Source: Solirubrobacter soli DSM 22325
Lineage (GTDB): Bacteria; Actinomycetota; Thermoleophilia; Solirubrobacterales; Solirubrobacteraceae
Reading direction: 5' to 3'
Assembly (NCBI RefSeq): GCF_000423665.1
Contig: NZ_AUIK01000023.1
Span: 62,001 to 126,000 of the forward strand
DNA: 64,000 nt
Below the pieces are notes generated by a model. The model was not told the DNA's origin, did not search any database, and saw nothing but the letters and a program-made list of their open reading frames with translations. This document shows positions 34,729 to 43,328 of this stretch, piece by piece. Position 1 is the stretch's first letter, and each line of letters opens with the position of its first letter. The position numbers and the translations under genes are program-made.

Positions 34729-35022
34729 GTGTTCTTCGCGCTCTCGGACCCCACGCGCCGCGAGGTTCTGCGGTCGGTCGCGCGCGAGCCCGACCTGACC
34801 GCCTCCCGGCTGGCGGGCGAGCTCCCCATCACCCGCCAGGCCGTGGCCAAGCACCTGGCCGCGTTGCAGCGGGCCGGCCTCGTGCAGCCGCATCGCGAGG
34901 GGCGGGAGACGCGGTACACGCTCACGCCCGCCCCGCTCGTCGACGCGATGGGCTGGATGGCGGACGTCGGCGCGCAGTGGGACCAGCGGCTCGCACGTCT
35001 GGCTGAGCGGGCGCGCGGGTAA
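34729..35022 (+). CDS. ArsR family transcriptional repressor
   Basis: This is a winged-helix protein of about 97 residues. [16 protein letters not shown], then [19 protein letters not shown] for the recognition helix, and GRETRYTL for the wing are characteristic. No metal-binding Cys pair is visible, so it is more like the SRPBCC-linked class than the arsenic sensors. The GTG at 34729 is the only start codon in frame near the expected N-terminus. The homologous frame begins a few codons earlier, so the true start may be non-standard. It likely binds the palindromes at 34240 and 34283. Confidence 0.82.
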   Translation: MFFALSDPTRREVLRSVAREPDLTASRLAGELPITRQAVAKHLAALQRAGLVQPHREGRETRYTLTPAPLVDAMGWMADVGAQWDQRLARLAERARG

Positions 35023-35034
35023 GGGATAGGCGGC

Positions 35035-35751
35035 ATGCCAGCCGCCCTCGTCACCGGCGCCGCCTCGGGCATCGGCCAGGCCGTATCCGAGCGCCTTCGC
35101 GCGGATGGCTACGACGTGCTCGGGGTCGACCTGCGCGACGCCGACCACATCGCCGACCTGACGACGCGCGAGGGCAACGCCGGCGCCGTGTCAGCCGCGG
35201 TTGACACGTTCGGCGGGCTCGATGTCGTCGTGGCCAACGCCGGCATCCAACATGTCGCGCCCGTGGCCGAGTTCCCGGAGGACCGGTGGGACGCGATCGT
35301 CGCGCTGCTCATGACGAGCCCGTTCCTGCTGGCCAAGCACGCCTGGCCGTCGCTGGCCGCGTCCAGGGCGGGACGGTTCATCGCGGTCGCGTCCGTGCAT
35401 GCGCTGGTCGCGTCGCCGTACAAGGCCGCGTACGTCGCGGCCAAGCACGGGGTGCTCGGGCTGGTGAAGACGCTGGCGCTCGAGGGCGCCGAGGCGGGGA
35501 TCGCGGCCACCGCGGTGTGCCCCGGTTACGTGCGCACGCCGCTGGTCGAAGGACAGCTGCCCGCCCACGCCGAGCGGTTGGGGATCAGCCCCGAGCAGGC
35601 CCTCGAGGAGGTCATCCTCGCCCCGCACGCGGTCAAGCGCCTGATCGAGCCGTCCGAGGTCGCCGACGTGATCGCCTTCCTGGCCGGCCCGGGGGGCGCC
35701 ACCTTCACGGGCGTGCCGGTGACGATGGACATGGGATGGAGCGCCCGGTAG
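35035..35751 (+). CDS. SDR oxidoreductase, probable 3-hydroxybutyrate dehydrogenase
   Basis: This 238-residue SDR has GAASGIGQAV, ANAGIQHV, a catalytic Ser in AVASVHALVASPYKAAY and YVAAKHGVLG for the Tyr-Lys pair. The VHALVASP and CPGYVRTPLVEGQ segments are those of D-3-hydroxybutyrate dehydrogenases, which make acetoacetate. The typical length there is about 255, so this copy is slightly short. It overlaps the next gene by 16 bases. An alternative is a related sugar or short hydroxy-acid dehydrogenase. Confidence 0.8.
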   Translation: MPAALVTGAASGIGQAVSERLRADGYDVLGVDLRDADHIADLTTREGNAGAVSAAVDTFGGLDVVVANAGIQHVAPVAEFPEDRWDAIVALLMTSPFLLAKHAWPSLAASRAGRFIAVASVHALVASPYKAAYVAAKHGVLGLVKTLALEGAEAGIAATAVCPGYVRTPLVEGQLPAHAERLGISPEQALEEVILAPHAVKRLIEPSEVADVIAFLAGPGGATFTGVPVTMDMGWSAR

Positions 35752-36413
35752 ACCAACCGAACCGCTTGGTCGAGCTGCTCGAGCACGCGGTCCGCGCCTC
35801 CGACCCCGAGGTCGCCCTGCACGCCCTCTCGGCCCTGCGGCGCGAGCTCGACGCCTTCGAGCGCGTCCAGGCCTGGCGCGCGCTCGACGGCGGGAGCTCC
35901 TACGGCAGCGTCGCCCGAGCCCTCGGGATCTCCCGCCAGGCCGCCCATCGCCGGTACCGCGAGCTCGCCGCCGCGACCGAGCCCCCGCCCGGCGCCGAGA
36001 CCCCTTCACGCCTTCGCGTCGCCCCCGAAGCGCGCGCCGCCGTCCAACTCGCGGGCGAGGAGGCGACGGCGCTCGGCGCGCCTCGGATGGGCTCCGAGCA
36101 CCTCCTGCTCGGCATCCTCCGCGCGGGCGACCCGATCGCCGCCGGCGCGCTGCGCGCCGCGGGCGTGACCGTCGAGAACGCCCGCATGGCCGCCGCGCCG
36201 ACGCTCGTGGGCGAGGACATCCCGGACGAGAAGATCACCGCCTACGCGCGGCGGGTGTTCACCGAAGCCCTCCGCGCCGCCGCCGCCGACCCGAGCCACA
36301 TGATCGGCGTCGCGGACCTGTTGCGGTCCGCGCTCGGTGATGAGACGGGCGGCGCGTACCGGACGCTCGTGGCGCTGGGGGTGGATGTGGACGGGTTGCG
36401 CCGGTCGCTCTGA
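35736..36413 (+). CDS. Clp-N domain protein with helix-turn-helix
   Basis: This is a 225-residue protein. Residues about 1-70 hold a coiled region and a helix-turn-helix (VARALGISRQAAHRRYRELA). The rest is a double Clp-N (ClpA/ClpB N-terminal) repeat (GSEHLLLGILRAGDP, then MIGVADLLRSALG) without any AAA module. Clp-N domains bind substrates or adaptors. Fused to a DNA-binding motif they may link regulation to Clp proteolysis, and clpP lies only 1.5 kb upstream. The ATG at 35736 overlaps the SDR end. It is followed by copy B of the structured element. Confidence 0.8.
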   Translation: MERPVDQPNRLVELLEHAVRASDPEVALHALSALRRELDAFERVQAWRALDGGSSYGSVARALGISRQAAHRRYRELAAATEPPPGAETPSRLRVAPEARAAVQLAGEEATALGAPRMGSEHLLLGILRAGDPIAAGALRAAGVTVENARMAAAPTLVGEDIPDEKITAYARRVFTEALRAAAADPSHMIGVADLLRSALGDETGGAYRTLVALGVDVDGLRRSL

Positions 36414-36443
36414 TTGGAGCGGGCGCCGTGGCTTCGTGTGGCC

Positions 36444-36667
36444 CCTGAGGAACGTCCATCTGCACTCCGCGGGGGGTGGCGAACGTTTCGCCCCTGTACG
36501 GGGGCGAAACGTCGAACACCCCTACGAAGTGGCGAGTCAGCACGGGCAGGGGCCGCGGCGGACGGCGGCACGACCTACTCGGCCGGGGCGCAGCCGCGAC
36601 CCCCTCCCTCAGTGCTAGTGCAGTTCAGCGCACGACGCGCCAACGCCGGCCGCTCCAACAAGAGCGG
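36444..36667. repeat. Dispersed structured intergenic element, copy B
   Basis: This is the partner of 9292-9642, shorter by the 118-base insert of copy A. GGGGTG (36473-36478) pairs with CACCCC (36517-36522). Between them lies a perfect 12-pair stem (36483-36494 with 36501-36512), with a GCGA/CGAA internal loop and a TGTACG apex. The 3' end folds as CCGCTC-CAACAA-GAGCGG against the minus-strand stop at 36668. It lies between a plus-strand gene end and a minus-strand gene end, exactly as copy A does. No protein is convincing here. Confidence 0.8.
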
Positions 36668-37741
36668 TCATGACTCGTGCACGTTGCGCGCCGACGGCAC
36701 CCGCTCGAGCACCTCGGCGTCCGTCAGCGGGAAGTGGCACGCGGCCAGGTTCCCGCCCGCCTTCGCCTCCAGCGCCGGGTCGTCGGTGCGGCAGATCTCC
36801 TGCGCCTTCCAGCAGCGGGTGTGGAACCGGCAGCCCGGGGGTGGGTTGGTCGGGGACGGGACGTCGCCCATCAGCACCTGGCGCTTCTTCGCCTTCGCCA
36901 GCCGCGGGTCCGCGACCGGGACGGCGGACATCAGCGCGCCGGTGTACGGCATGCGCGGGTGTGAGTAGAGCTGGTCGGAGGTCGCGAGCTCGACGATCCG
37001 GCCCAGGTACATCACGGCGACGCGGTCGCACATGTGGCGCACGACGGACAGGTCGTGGGCGATGAAGATCAGGGTCAGGCCGAGCTCGCGCTGCAGCTCG
37101 CGCAGCAGGTTCAGGACCTGCGCCTGAATCGAGACGTCCAACGCCGAGACCGGCTCGTCCGCGACGATGACCTTGGGCTTCAAAGCCAGAGCGCGGGCGA
37201 CGCCGATGCGCTGCCGCTGGCCGCCTGAGAACTCGTGCGGGTAGCGGTTGTAGTGCTCCGGGTTGAGGCCGACGGTGTCCATCAGGCCCTGGACGGTGGC
37301 CTTGCGCTCGGCCTTGGTCTGCTTGATGCCGTGGATGACGAACGGGTCCGAGATGATCGAGCCGATCGTCTTGCGCGGGTTCAGCGACGAGTACGGGTCC
37401 TGGAAGATCATCTGCATCTCGGACCGCAGGCTCTTCAGCTCGGAGCCCTTGATGTCGGCGATCTCGCGGCCGTTGAACGTGATCGAGCCCGACGTGGGAT
37501 CGACGAGGCGCAGCAACAGGCGCGCGGTGGTGGACTTGCCGCACCCCGACTCGCCCACGAGCCCCAGCGTCTCACCGCGGATCACGTCGAAGGACACGCC
37601 GTCGACGGCCTGGACCGCGCCGACCTGGCGGCGGAAGAAGCCGGCGTTGATCGGGAAGTGCTTGACGAGGTCCCTGACCTCCATCAGCGTCTCGCCCGCC
37701 GGGGTGGGGGTCGAGGAGGCCTCGCTGGCGGCGACGCTCAT
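36668..37741 (-). CDS. Dipeptide/oligopeptide ABC importer ATPase F (second system)
   Basis: This 357-residue ATPase has Walker A GESGCGKS, signature FSGGQRQR, Walker B with VIVADEP and H-loop IAHDLS. The tail includes a Cys-rich [14 protein letters not shown] segment. The ATG at 37739-37741 overlaps the stop of the D ATPase gene. It is last in the second Dpp-type operon. The order permease C, permease B, D, F differs from the first operon at the left edge only in lacking the binding protein. Confidence 0.93.
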   Translation of the reverse strand: MSVAASEASSTPTPAGETLMEVRDLVKHFPINAGFFRRQVGAVQAVDGVSFDVIRGETLGLVGESGCGKSTTARLLLRLVDPTSGSITFNGREIADIKGSELKSLRSEMQMIFQDPYSSLNPRKTIGSIISDPFVIHGIKQTKAERKATVQGLMDTVGLNPEHYNRYPHEFSGGQRQRIGVARALALKPKVIVADEPVSALDVSIQAQVLNLLRELQRELGLTLIFIAHDLSVVRHMCDRVAVMYLGRIVELATSDQLYSHPRMPYTGALMSAVPVADPRLAKAKKRQVLMGDVPSPTNPPPGCRFHTRCWKAQEICRTDDPALEAKAGGNLAACHFPLTDAEVLERVPSARNVHES

Positions 37742-38796
37742 ACAGCCTTCTCCTCTTCCATCACTTCTTGGCGCGCTTCGTCGGGCTTGATGCCCTGCTG
37801 GAGCTCGCCCCACAGCTTGCGCCGCGTCTCCGGCGCGAGCAGGCACGCCACCGAGTGGTTCTCGGCGCCCGGCACCAGCTCGAGCTGCGGGTCGGTGCGC
37901 TTGTGCGCCTCGCGCACGTACGGGCAGCGCGGGTGGAACGAGCAGCCGCCCGGCAGGGTGATCAGCGAGGGCGGACGGCCCGGGATCGGCACGAGCTCCT
38001 CCCCGCGCGGCGAGTCCAGCCGCGGGATCGACGAGAGAAGACCCCAGGTGTAGGGATGCTCGGGCGCCGCGAAGATCGTGTCCGTGTCGGCCTTCTCGAC
38101 GATCCGCCCGGCGTACATCACCGCGATCTCGTCGGCCATCTCGGCGACCACGCCGAGATCGTGGGTGATCACGACGACCGCAGTGTCGAACTCGCTCTGC
38201 AGATCCTCGATCAGCTCGAGGATCTGCGCCTGGACGGTCACGTCGAGCGCCGTCGTCGGCTCGTCGGCGATCAGCAGCTTCGGATCGTTGGCCAGGGCCA
38301 TGGCGATCATCGCGCGCTGGCGCATGCCGCCCGAGAACTCATGCGGGTAGGAGTCGGCGCGCTTGCGCGGCTCCGGGATCCCGACCAGCGAGAGCATCTC
38401 GACGGCCCGGTCCCACGCCTGCGCCTTGGAGACGTCTCGGTGCGACCGCACGCCCTCGGCGATCTGCGCGCCCACCTTGTAGAAGGGATGCAGGGAGGAC
38501 AGCGGGTCCTGGAAGATCATCGCGATGTCGTTGCCGCGGATCTGCCGCATGTCCTCTTCGGACGCGCCCAGCAGGTCCTTGCCGTCGAAGCGCACGCTGC
38601 CGCTGATGCGCGCGTTGCGGGCACGGCTCAGGCCCATCACGGTGAGCGACGAGACCGACTTGCCGGAGCCCGACTCGCCGACGATCCCGAACGTCTCGCC
38701 GCGATCGACCGAGTAGGAGATCCCGTCGACGGCCTTGACCAGGCCGTCCTCGGTCTCGAAGTGGACCTGGAGGTTCTCGACCTCGAGGAGAGCCAT
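37738..38796 (-). CDS. Dipeptide/oligopeptide ABC importer ATPase D (second system)
   Basis: This is a 352-residue ATPase. Walker A GESGSGKS, signature FSGGMRQR, Walker B with LLIADEP and H-loop ITHDLG are intact, with FHPRCPYV in the C-terminal tail. The ATG at 38794-38796 shares a base with the permease stop (TGATG), which fits coupled translation. It ends with an EEEKAV tail. It works with ATPase F as the motor of the second importer. Confidence 0.93.
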   Translation of the reverse strand: MALLEVENLQVHFETEDGLVKAVDGISYSVDRGETFGIVGESGSGKSVSSLTVMGLSRARNARISGSVRFDGKDLLGASEEDMRQIRGNDIAMIFQDPLSSLHPFYKVGAQIAEGVRSHRDVSKAQAWDRAVEMLSLVGIPEPRKRADSYPHEFSGGMRQRAMIAMALANDPKLLIADEPTTALDVTVQAQILELIEDLQSEFDTAVVVITHDLGVVAEMADEIAVMYAGRIVEKADTDTIFAAPEHPYTWGLLSSIPRLDSPRGEELVPIPGRPPSLITLPGGCSFHPRCPYVREAHKRTDPQLELVPGAENHSVACLLAPETRRKLWGELQQGIKPDEARQEVMEEEKAV

Positions 38797-39767
38797 CAGT
38801 ACCTCACTCGCGGGTCGATGAACGCATAGAGGATGTCGACGACCAGGGACATCATCACGATGAAGAACGCACCGAAGAGCACCGTGCCCTGGATGACCGG
38901 CAGGTCGGACACGGCGATCGCGTTGTACGCGTAGCGGCCGATGCCGGGGATGTTGAAGACGGTCTCGGTCAGGATCGCGCCGCCGAGCAGGATGCCGATG
39001 TCGAGACCGAGGAGGGTCACGATCGGCGTGATCGCCGCGCGGACGCCGTGCCGGAAGACCACGCGCCGCTCGCTCAGGCCCTTGGCCCGCGCGGTGCGGA
39101 TGTAGTCCTCCTGCAGCGTGTCGATCAGGTTGCCGCGCAGGAACCTGGCGTAGACCGCCGCGAACGCCGCCGCGAGCACGCACCACGGCATGATCAGGGC
39201 CTCGGCCTTCCCCGCGAAGGTGGTCGCGGCGCCGTAGGCGGAGTTGCCGGGCAGGATCGGGAACTTGCCGATCTTGTCGTCGAAGAGGTAGAGGGCGACC
39301 AGGCCGAGGAAGTAGACGGGCGCCGAGATGAAGATCAGCGCGATGCCCATCGCGATGCGGTCCAGCCACGTGCCGGTCTTGACGGCGGAGAGCACGCCGA
39401 TCGGGATGCCGATCGAGAGCCACAGGATCACGGCGCCGGCGGTCAGGAAGAGCGTCGTGGGGAGCCGGTCCAGGATCTCGGGCAGGACCTCGGTGTTGTT
39501 GTTGTAGCTGAACCCGAAGTAGATGCCGTTGTGTCCGAGGAACGGCAGCAGGTCCCCGATGTAGTTGACGAACTGCACCGGCTTGGACTTGTCGAGCCCG
39601 AGCTGCTCGCGGATGTTCTGGATCAGCTCCGGCGACGGCTGGCGGCCGGCGCGCGCGACGGCGGGATCGCCGGACGGCAGGACGCTGAAGATGATGAACG
39701 TGATCAGCGTGATCACGAACAGCAGGAAGACCACCCAGACCAAGCGGCGGGCGATGTAGGCGGCCAC
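38796..39767 (-). CDS. Dipeptide/oligopeptide ABC importer permease B (second system)
   Basis: This 323-residue permease has an N-terminal helix (LVWVVFLLFVITLITFIIF), SVLPSGDPAVARAG close to the family APGDP region, and the EAA loop TARAKGLSERRVVFRHGV. It ends in DPRVRY. The gap to permease C is 4 bases. A long external loop (about residues 60-95) precedes the second helix. Confidence 0.92.
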   Translation of the reverse strand: MAAYIARRLVWVVFLLFVITLITFIIFSVLPSGDPAVARAGRQPSPELIQNIREQLGLDKSKPVQFVNYIGDLLPFLGHNGIYFGFSYNNNTEVLPEILDRLPTTLFLTAGAVILWLSIGIPIGVLSAVKTGTWLDRIAMGIALIFISAPVYFLGLVALYLFDDKIGKFPILPGNSAYGAATTFAGKAEALIMPWCVLAAAFAAVYARFLRGNLIDTLQEDYIRTARAKGLSERRVVFRHGVRAAITPIVTLLGLDIGILLGGAILTETVFNIPGIGRYAYNAIAVSDLPVIQGTVLFGAFFIVMMSLVVDILYAFIDPRVRY

Positions 39768-39771
39768 TAGA

Positions 39772-40767
39772 TCACCTCGACTGTGAGCTCTTGGGGTTCA
39801 GCGCGTCCTGCATGCCGTCGCCCACGAGGTTGAACGCGAGGACGGTGAGGACGAGCGCCAGGCCCGGGAACAACATGTACCACCACGCCGAGGCGAAGAT
39901 CGTCGAGGCGTCGGACAGCATCGATCCCCACGACGCCTGCGGCGGCGTCACGCCCACGCCGAGGAACGACAGCGAGGCCTCGAGAATGATGTTGGCCGGG
40001 ATGAACAGCGTCGTGTAGACGATGATCGGCGCGACCAGGTTCGGCAGGATCTCGCGGAAGATGATCCGCTTGTTGGAGGCGCCGAGCGACCTGGAGGCCT
40101 CGACGAACTCCTTCTCGCGCAACGAGAGCACTTGGCCGCGGATGATGCGGGCGACGTACGGCCAGTTGGCGAGCACGATGATCACGACCACGACCTTCAG
40201 ACCCGGCTCGAGCGCTCCGCCCAGGCAGCCGTCCTTGGTCGAGCACGCCGACGCCAGGCCGAGGCCGAGCAGCAGCACGGGGAACGCCAGCAGCACGTCG
40301 ATCGTGCGGGCGATCGCGGTGTCCACCCAACCGCGATAGAACGCCGAGATCATGCCCATCGTCACGCCGATGGCCACCGACAGGCCGGTGCCGACGAAGG
40401 CCACCAGCAGCGAGACCCGCGCTCCGTCGAGAACGCGGGAGAACACGTCGCGCCCGAGGTCGTCGACACCGAAGAAGTGCGTGCCGCTCGGGCCGGACGG
40501 CAGCCCGAAGTCATCCAACGCCGCCGGGTTGTTGTCGTTCGGCGGCGGCGTGTCGAGGATCTTGCGAATCAGTGGGGCGAAGATCGCCACCAGGACCAGG
40601 AGCACGATGAACACCAGCGCGGCCATCGCGACCTTGTCCTTGCGAAAGCGACGCCAGAAGAGTTGCAGCGGCGAGCGCGCTGTGACCGGCGCCTTACCGG
40701 CGACGATCTCATCGACGCCGCTTTCCTCGGCGTTCAGCAGATCGCTGGCGCCTGTTCCCGTACTCAA
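39772..40767 (-). CDS. Dipeptide/oligopeptide ABC importer permease C (second system)
   Basis: This 331-residue permease has a soluble N-terminus of about 45 residues. The helix MAALVFIVLLVLVAIFAPL and the EAA loop EASRSLGASNKRIIFREIL follow. The start is a TTG at 40765-40767 with GGGGAG 8 bases upstream. It is the first gene of the second importer operon. No binding-protein gene lies upstream; the next feature is the tRNA on the other strand. The receptor at 3987 or one elsewhere may serve it. Confidence 0.92.
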   Translation of the reverse strand: MSTGTGASDLLNAEESGVDEIVAGKAPVTARSPLQLFWRRFRKDKVAMAALVFIVLLVLVAIFAPLIRKILDTPPPNDNNPAALDDFGLPSGPSGTHFFGVDDLGRDVFSRVLDGARVSLLVAFVGTGLSVAIGVTMGMISAFYRGWVDTAIARTIDVLLAFPVLLLGLGLASACSTKDGCLGGALEPGLKVVVVIIVLANWPYVARIIRGQVLSLREKEFVEASRSLGASNKRIIFREILPNLVAPIIVYTTLFIPANIILEASLSFLGVGVTPPQASWGSMLSDASTIFASAWWYMLFPGLALVLTVLAFNLVGDGMQDALNPKSSQSR

Positions 40768-40872
40768 TTCGATTGCTCCCCTCGGGTGGGTTGCTCCCCC
40801 TGATTCCCCGAACCAGTGAACAAACTACACCTTGCGAGCCGCTCCATTCGCTTCCCCATACCCTTCTCGGCG

Positions 40873-40944
40873 GCCCTCGTAGCTCAATGGATAGAGCACG
40901 CGCCTCCTAAGCGCGGGATGCAGGTTCGATTCCTGCCGGGGGCA
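40873..40944 (+). tRNA. tRNA-Arg (anticodon CCT)
   Basis: This is a complete 72-base cloverleaf. The acceptor GCCCTCG (40873-40879) pairs with CGGGGGC (40937-40943), the D arm is GCTC/GAGC, and the anticodon stem CGCGC/GCGCG encloses CTCCTAA. The T arm GCAGG/CCTGC holds TTCGATT. The anticodon CCT reads AGG. The CCA end is not encoded; TGAG follows. Confidence 0.96.
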
Positions 40945-40947
40945 TGA

Positions 40948-42735
40948 GTGATCGATGACGGCGTCCAAGCGCGTCTGCGCGACCTGAGGCGCCGCCCGAA
41001 CGCCCGCGCTGCGCTGCGCGCCGAGATCGAGACCGCCGTCGCGCAGATGGTCTTCGGGACCGCCCGGGAGCTGTGGATCCCGCCGGTCCCGCTCCCACCA
41101 CCGCGCAACGCGCCGCCGCCACGGATCTTGCAGGAGCCTGGCGAATGGGACTTACTCGCGGGTCTGGACGAGTCCGGCCGCGCCGTCCTCGTCCGCTCGG
41201 TGCACAGCCCCGGCGGTGAGCCGCCGGCCGCGGTCCTCGCGCACCCGAGCGAGGAGTACGTGCCCGGCGCGCCGGGCCAGACCGTGATCCACACGGACCT
41301 GCTGCGCCACGAGGGCGACCGGCTCGAGGTCATCCACTTCCAGACCGCGACGGGCATCTCGTCGGTCACGTGGATCGACCACGACGCCGACGGCCGCCCG
41401 ATCGGGTTCGCCACGGCGACAGAGGACGGCGTCGAGGCGACGCGCTGCGAGTGGGAGGGCGCCCACTGCGTCCGCGCGAACGACATCACCGGCGAGTACG
41501 ACGACGCCGGCCTGCTGCGCGTCCGCGACGGCGACGCCGTCGTCTGGGACCGGGCGCTCCACGGCTACGAGCCCGATCCGCTCGACCGCGAGGCGGCGTT
41601 CGCGGCCTGGGTCGACGCGCTCGCCGATGCGGTGCCGCGCGCCGTTGACGGTGGGGCGTTCGCCGTCCGCGTCGACAGCCGGTTCGAGCACGACGAGGAG
41701 CCCGTCGCGATCCCGGTCGACCGCGCCTACTTCGAGGACGCGGCCGCGCGGGTCGGCGCCGATGACGCCTTCAGCTCCTGCTGGAAGCCGAGCATCCCGC
41801 TGCTCGGGTTGCTCGACGAACACGGGCTGCGCGCTTGGCGCTCGCTGCGCCAGCGCGGCACCCACTGGTCACCTGTGCTCGCCGAGCGGTTGCAGGAGCG
41901 GCTCGCCGACGCGCCATGGCCGGTCGGCGTCGCTGGCGCCGGGACACCGAGGTTGCCCGATGTCGCGCCGAGCGCGGTGGCGCCCCTCGAGCGCGTGCCC
42001 GCCTCAAGAGAGGAACTGGCGTCGGTGCTGACGGCCCGCCGCCTGCCCGCGCGGCTGGCCGAAGACGCCCGCTGGGGCCTCGCGCTCCTCCCCGGCGGAA
42101 CGGGCACGAGCCGGCTCGGCGGACGCCCCGAGCTGACCGGCGCCTGGCCGACCGCCGACGGCCGCGCGCTCACCCATCTCGCGACGATCGCGCTCGACGA
42201 GGTCCCCGAGATCGAGGGCCGCGACGTCCTGCCGCGCGACGGGACGCTGGTGTTCTTCGCCGACCTGACCGAGGAGGGCGAGCTGTGGGACCCGACGCCC
42301 GCGAGCGACCCGCGGGTCCGGATCGTCTTCATCCCCGCGGGCACACCCACCCACCCGGTCGACCCGCCCGACGAGCCGGATCGCGACCCCGACATGCTCC
42401 CTCCGCTGCTCGCGGAGCGGAGGGTGCGCTTCGAACCCGCGCTCGCGCCGCGTCAGAACCCGGAGGGGCTCTCCGCCGCCGAGCAGCTCGGCTACGACCG
42501 GCTCTACTACGACGAGCTGGCCGAGCGCATGCCCATCCACCTCGTGCTCGGCCATCCCTGCGCCGTGCAGTGGGACCCGCGCGGGCCGGACGAGCTCAAC
42601 CTGCTGCACATCGGCTACGACCGGGTCCTCGGCTTCGAATGGCTCGACGGCGCGGACCTCACGTTCCACGCCGAGCCGGGCGTCATCCGCGCCGGCCGCT
42701 GGGACGACGTCACCGTGACCCCTCAGAGCGGCTAA
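40948..42735 (+). CDS. DUF1963 (YwqG-like) protein with large unknown N-terminal half
   Basis: This is a 595-residue protein. The C-terminal 230 residues resemble YwqG-type DUF1963 proteins: SRLGGRPELTGAWP, LPRDGTLVFFADL, and near the end LVLGHPCAVQWD and ELNLLHIGYD. The first 350 residues (acidic, no signal or membrane helix) resemble nothing I recognise. The GTG at 40948 is only 3 bases after the tRNA, and the first in-frame ATG is at 41047. The function of YwqG-type proteins is unknown. It is convergent with pyrE, and the two stops overlap. Confidence 0.75.
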   Translation: MIDDGVQARLRDLRRRPNARAALRAEIETAVAQMVFGTARELWIPPVPLPPPRNAPPPRILQEPGEWDLLAGLDESGRAVLVRSVHSPGGEPPAAVLAHPSEEYVPGAPGQTVIHTDLLRHEGDRLEVIHFQTATGISSVTWIDHDADGRPIGFATATEDGVEATRCEWEGAHCVRANDITGEYDDAGLLRVRDGDAVVWDRALHGYEPDPLDREAAFAAWVDALADAVPRAVDGGAFAVRVDSRFEHDEEPVAIPVDRAYFEDAAARVGADDAFSSCWKPSIPLLGLLDEHGLRAWRSLRQRGTHWSPVLAERLQERLADAPWPVGVAGAGTPRLPDVAPSAVAPLERVPASREELASVLTARRLPARLAEDARWGLALLPGGTGTSRLGGRPELTGAWPTADGRALTHLATIALDEVPEIEGRDVLPRDGTLVFFADLTEEGELWDPTPASDPRVRIVFIPAGTPTHPVDPPDEPDRDPDMLPPLLAERRVRFEPALAPRQNPEGLSAAEQLGYDRLYYDELAERMPIHLVLGHPCAVQWDPRGPDELNLLHIGYDRVLGFEWLDGADLTFHAEPGVIRAGRWDDVTVTPQSG

Positions 42736-43286
42736 CCGCGGTCGGGGCGGTCCGGGTAGACCTCGTCGATCGTCGCGAGCGCCTCGTACGGCGCGTCGTC
42801 AGAGGCCAGGGCGATCTTCGCCGCGCCGCCCGCCAGCCGGTCGAGGATCGAGACGACGCCGACGACGTCGTAGCCCTCGGCGCGCACGGCCTCGATCGCC
42901 TGCACGGTCGAGCCGCCGCTGGTCACGACGTCCTCGACGATCAGGCACCGCTCGCCCGGCTCGAGCATCGGGCCTTCGATCTTGCGCTGCAGCCCGTGCG
43001 CCTTGGTCTCCTTGCGCACGAAGAAGGCCTTGACGTCGGCGCCGCCCGCCAGCGCGGCGCAGGCCGGGGCGTCGGCGCCCATCGTGAGGCCGCCGACCGC
43101 GGTCGCCTCCCACTGACGGGCGAAGCCCGCGACGAGCTCGGAGAGGGCGGCGAACCCGGTCGGTCGCAGGATCGCCCGCTTGGCGTCGACGTAGTACTGC
43201 GCGGTCGCGCCCGAGGTGAGCGTGACCTCGCCGATCACGAGGGCGTGCTGGCGCAGTTCGGAGATCAAAGTGTCTTTTGCTGACAT
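42732..43286 (-). CDS. pyrE: Orotate phosphoribosyltransferase PyrE
   Basis: This 184-residue enzyme joins orotate and PRPP to give OMP in pyrimidine synthesis. The PRPP loop is CLIVEDVVTSGGSTVQAIEA. FFVRKETKAHGLQRKIEG is the conserved Lys loop, and FTLTSG-like GEVTLTSGATAQYYVDAKR opens the fold. A much longer open frame runs upstream; the ATG at 43284-43286 is chosen because it gives the normal length and lies in an AT-richer upstream patch. Its stop overlaps that of the DUF1963 gene. Confidence 0.93.
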   Translation of the reverse strand: MSAKDTLISELRQHALVIGEVTLTSGATAQYYVDAKRAILRPTGFAALSELVAGFARQWEATAVGGLTMGADAPACAALAGGADVKAFFVRKETKAHGLQRKIEGPMLEPGERCLIVEDVVTSGGSTVQAIEAVRAEGYDVVGVVSILDRLAGGAAKIALASDDAPYEALATIDEVYPDRPDRG

Positions 43287-43316
43287 CGATTTGGACACTA
43301 TTGGGCGTCGCGGCAG

Positions 43317-43322
43317 TAGGCT
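43317..43322 (+). promoter_or_regulatory. Leaderless-type -10 box
   Basis: TAGGCT ends 6 bases before the GTG at 43329. There is no ribosome binding site between them. The upstream 50 bases are AT-richer than average. Confidence 0.5.
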
Positions 43323-43328
43323 GCGCGT

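Noticed and set aside
43269..43299. AGTGTC and GACACT inverted repeat over the pyrE start
   Set aside because: Only 6-base arms with a 19-base spacer; too weak to call an operator.
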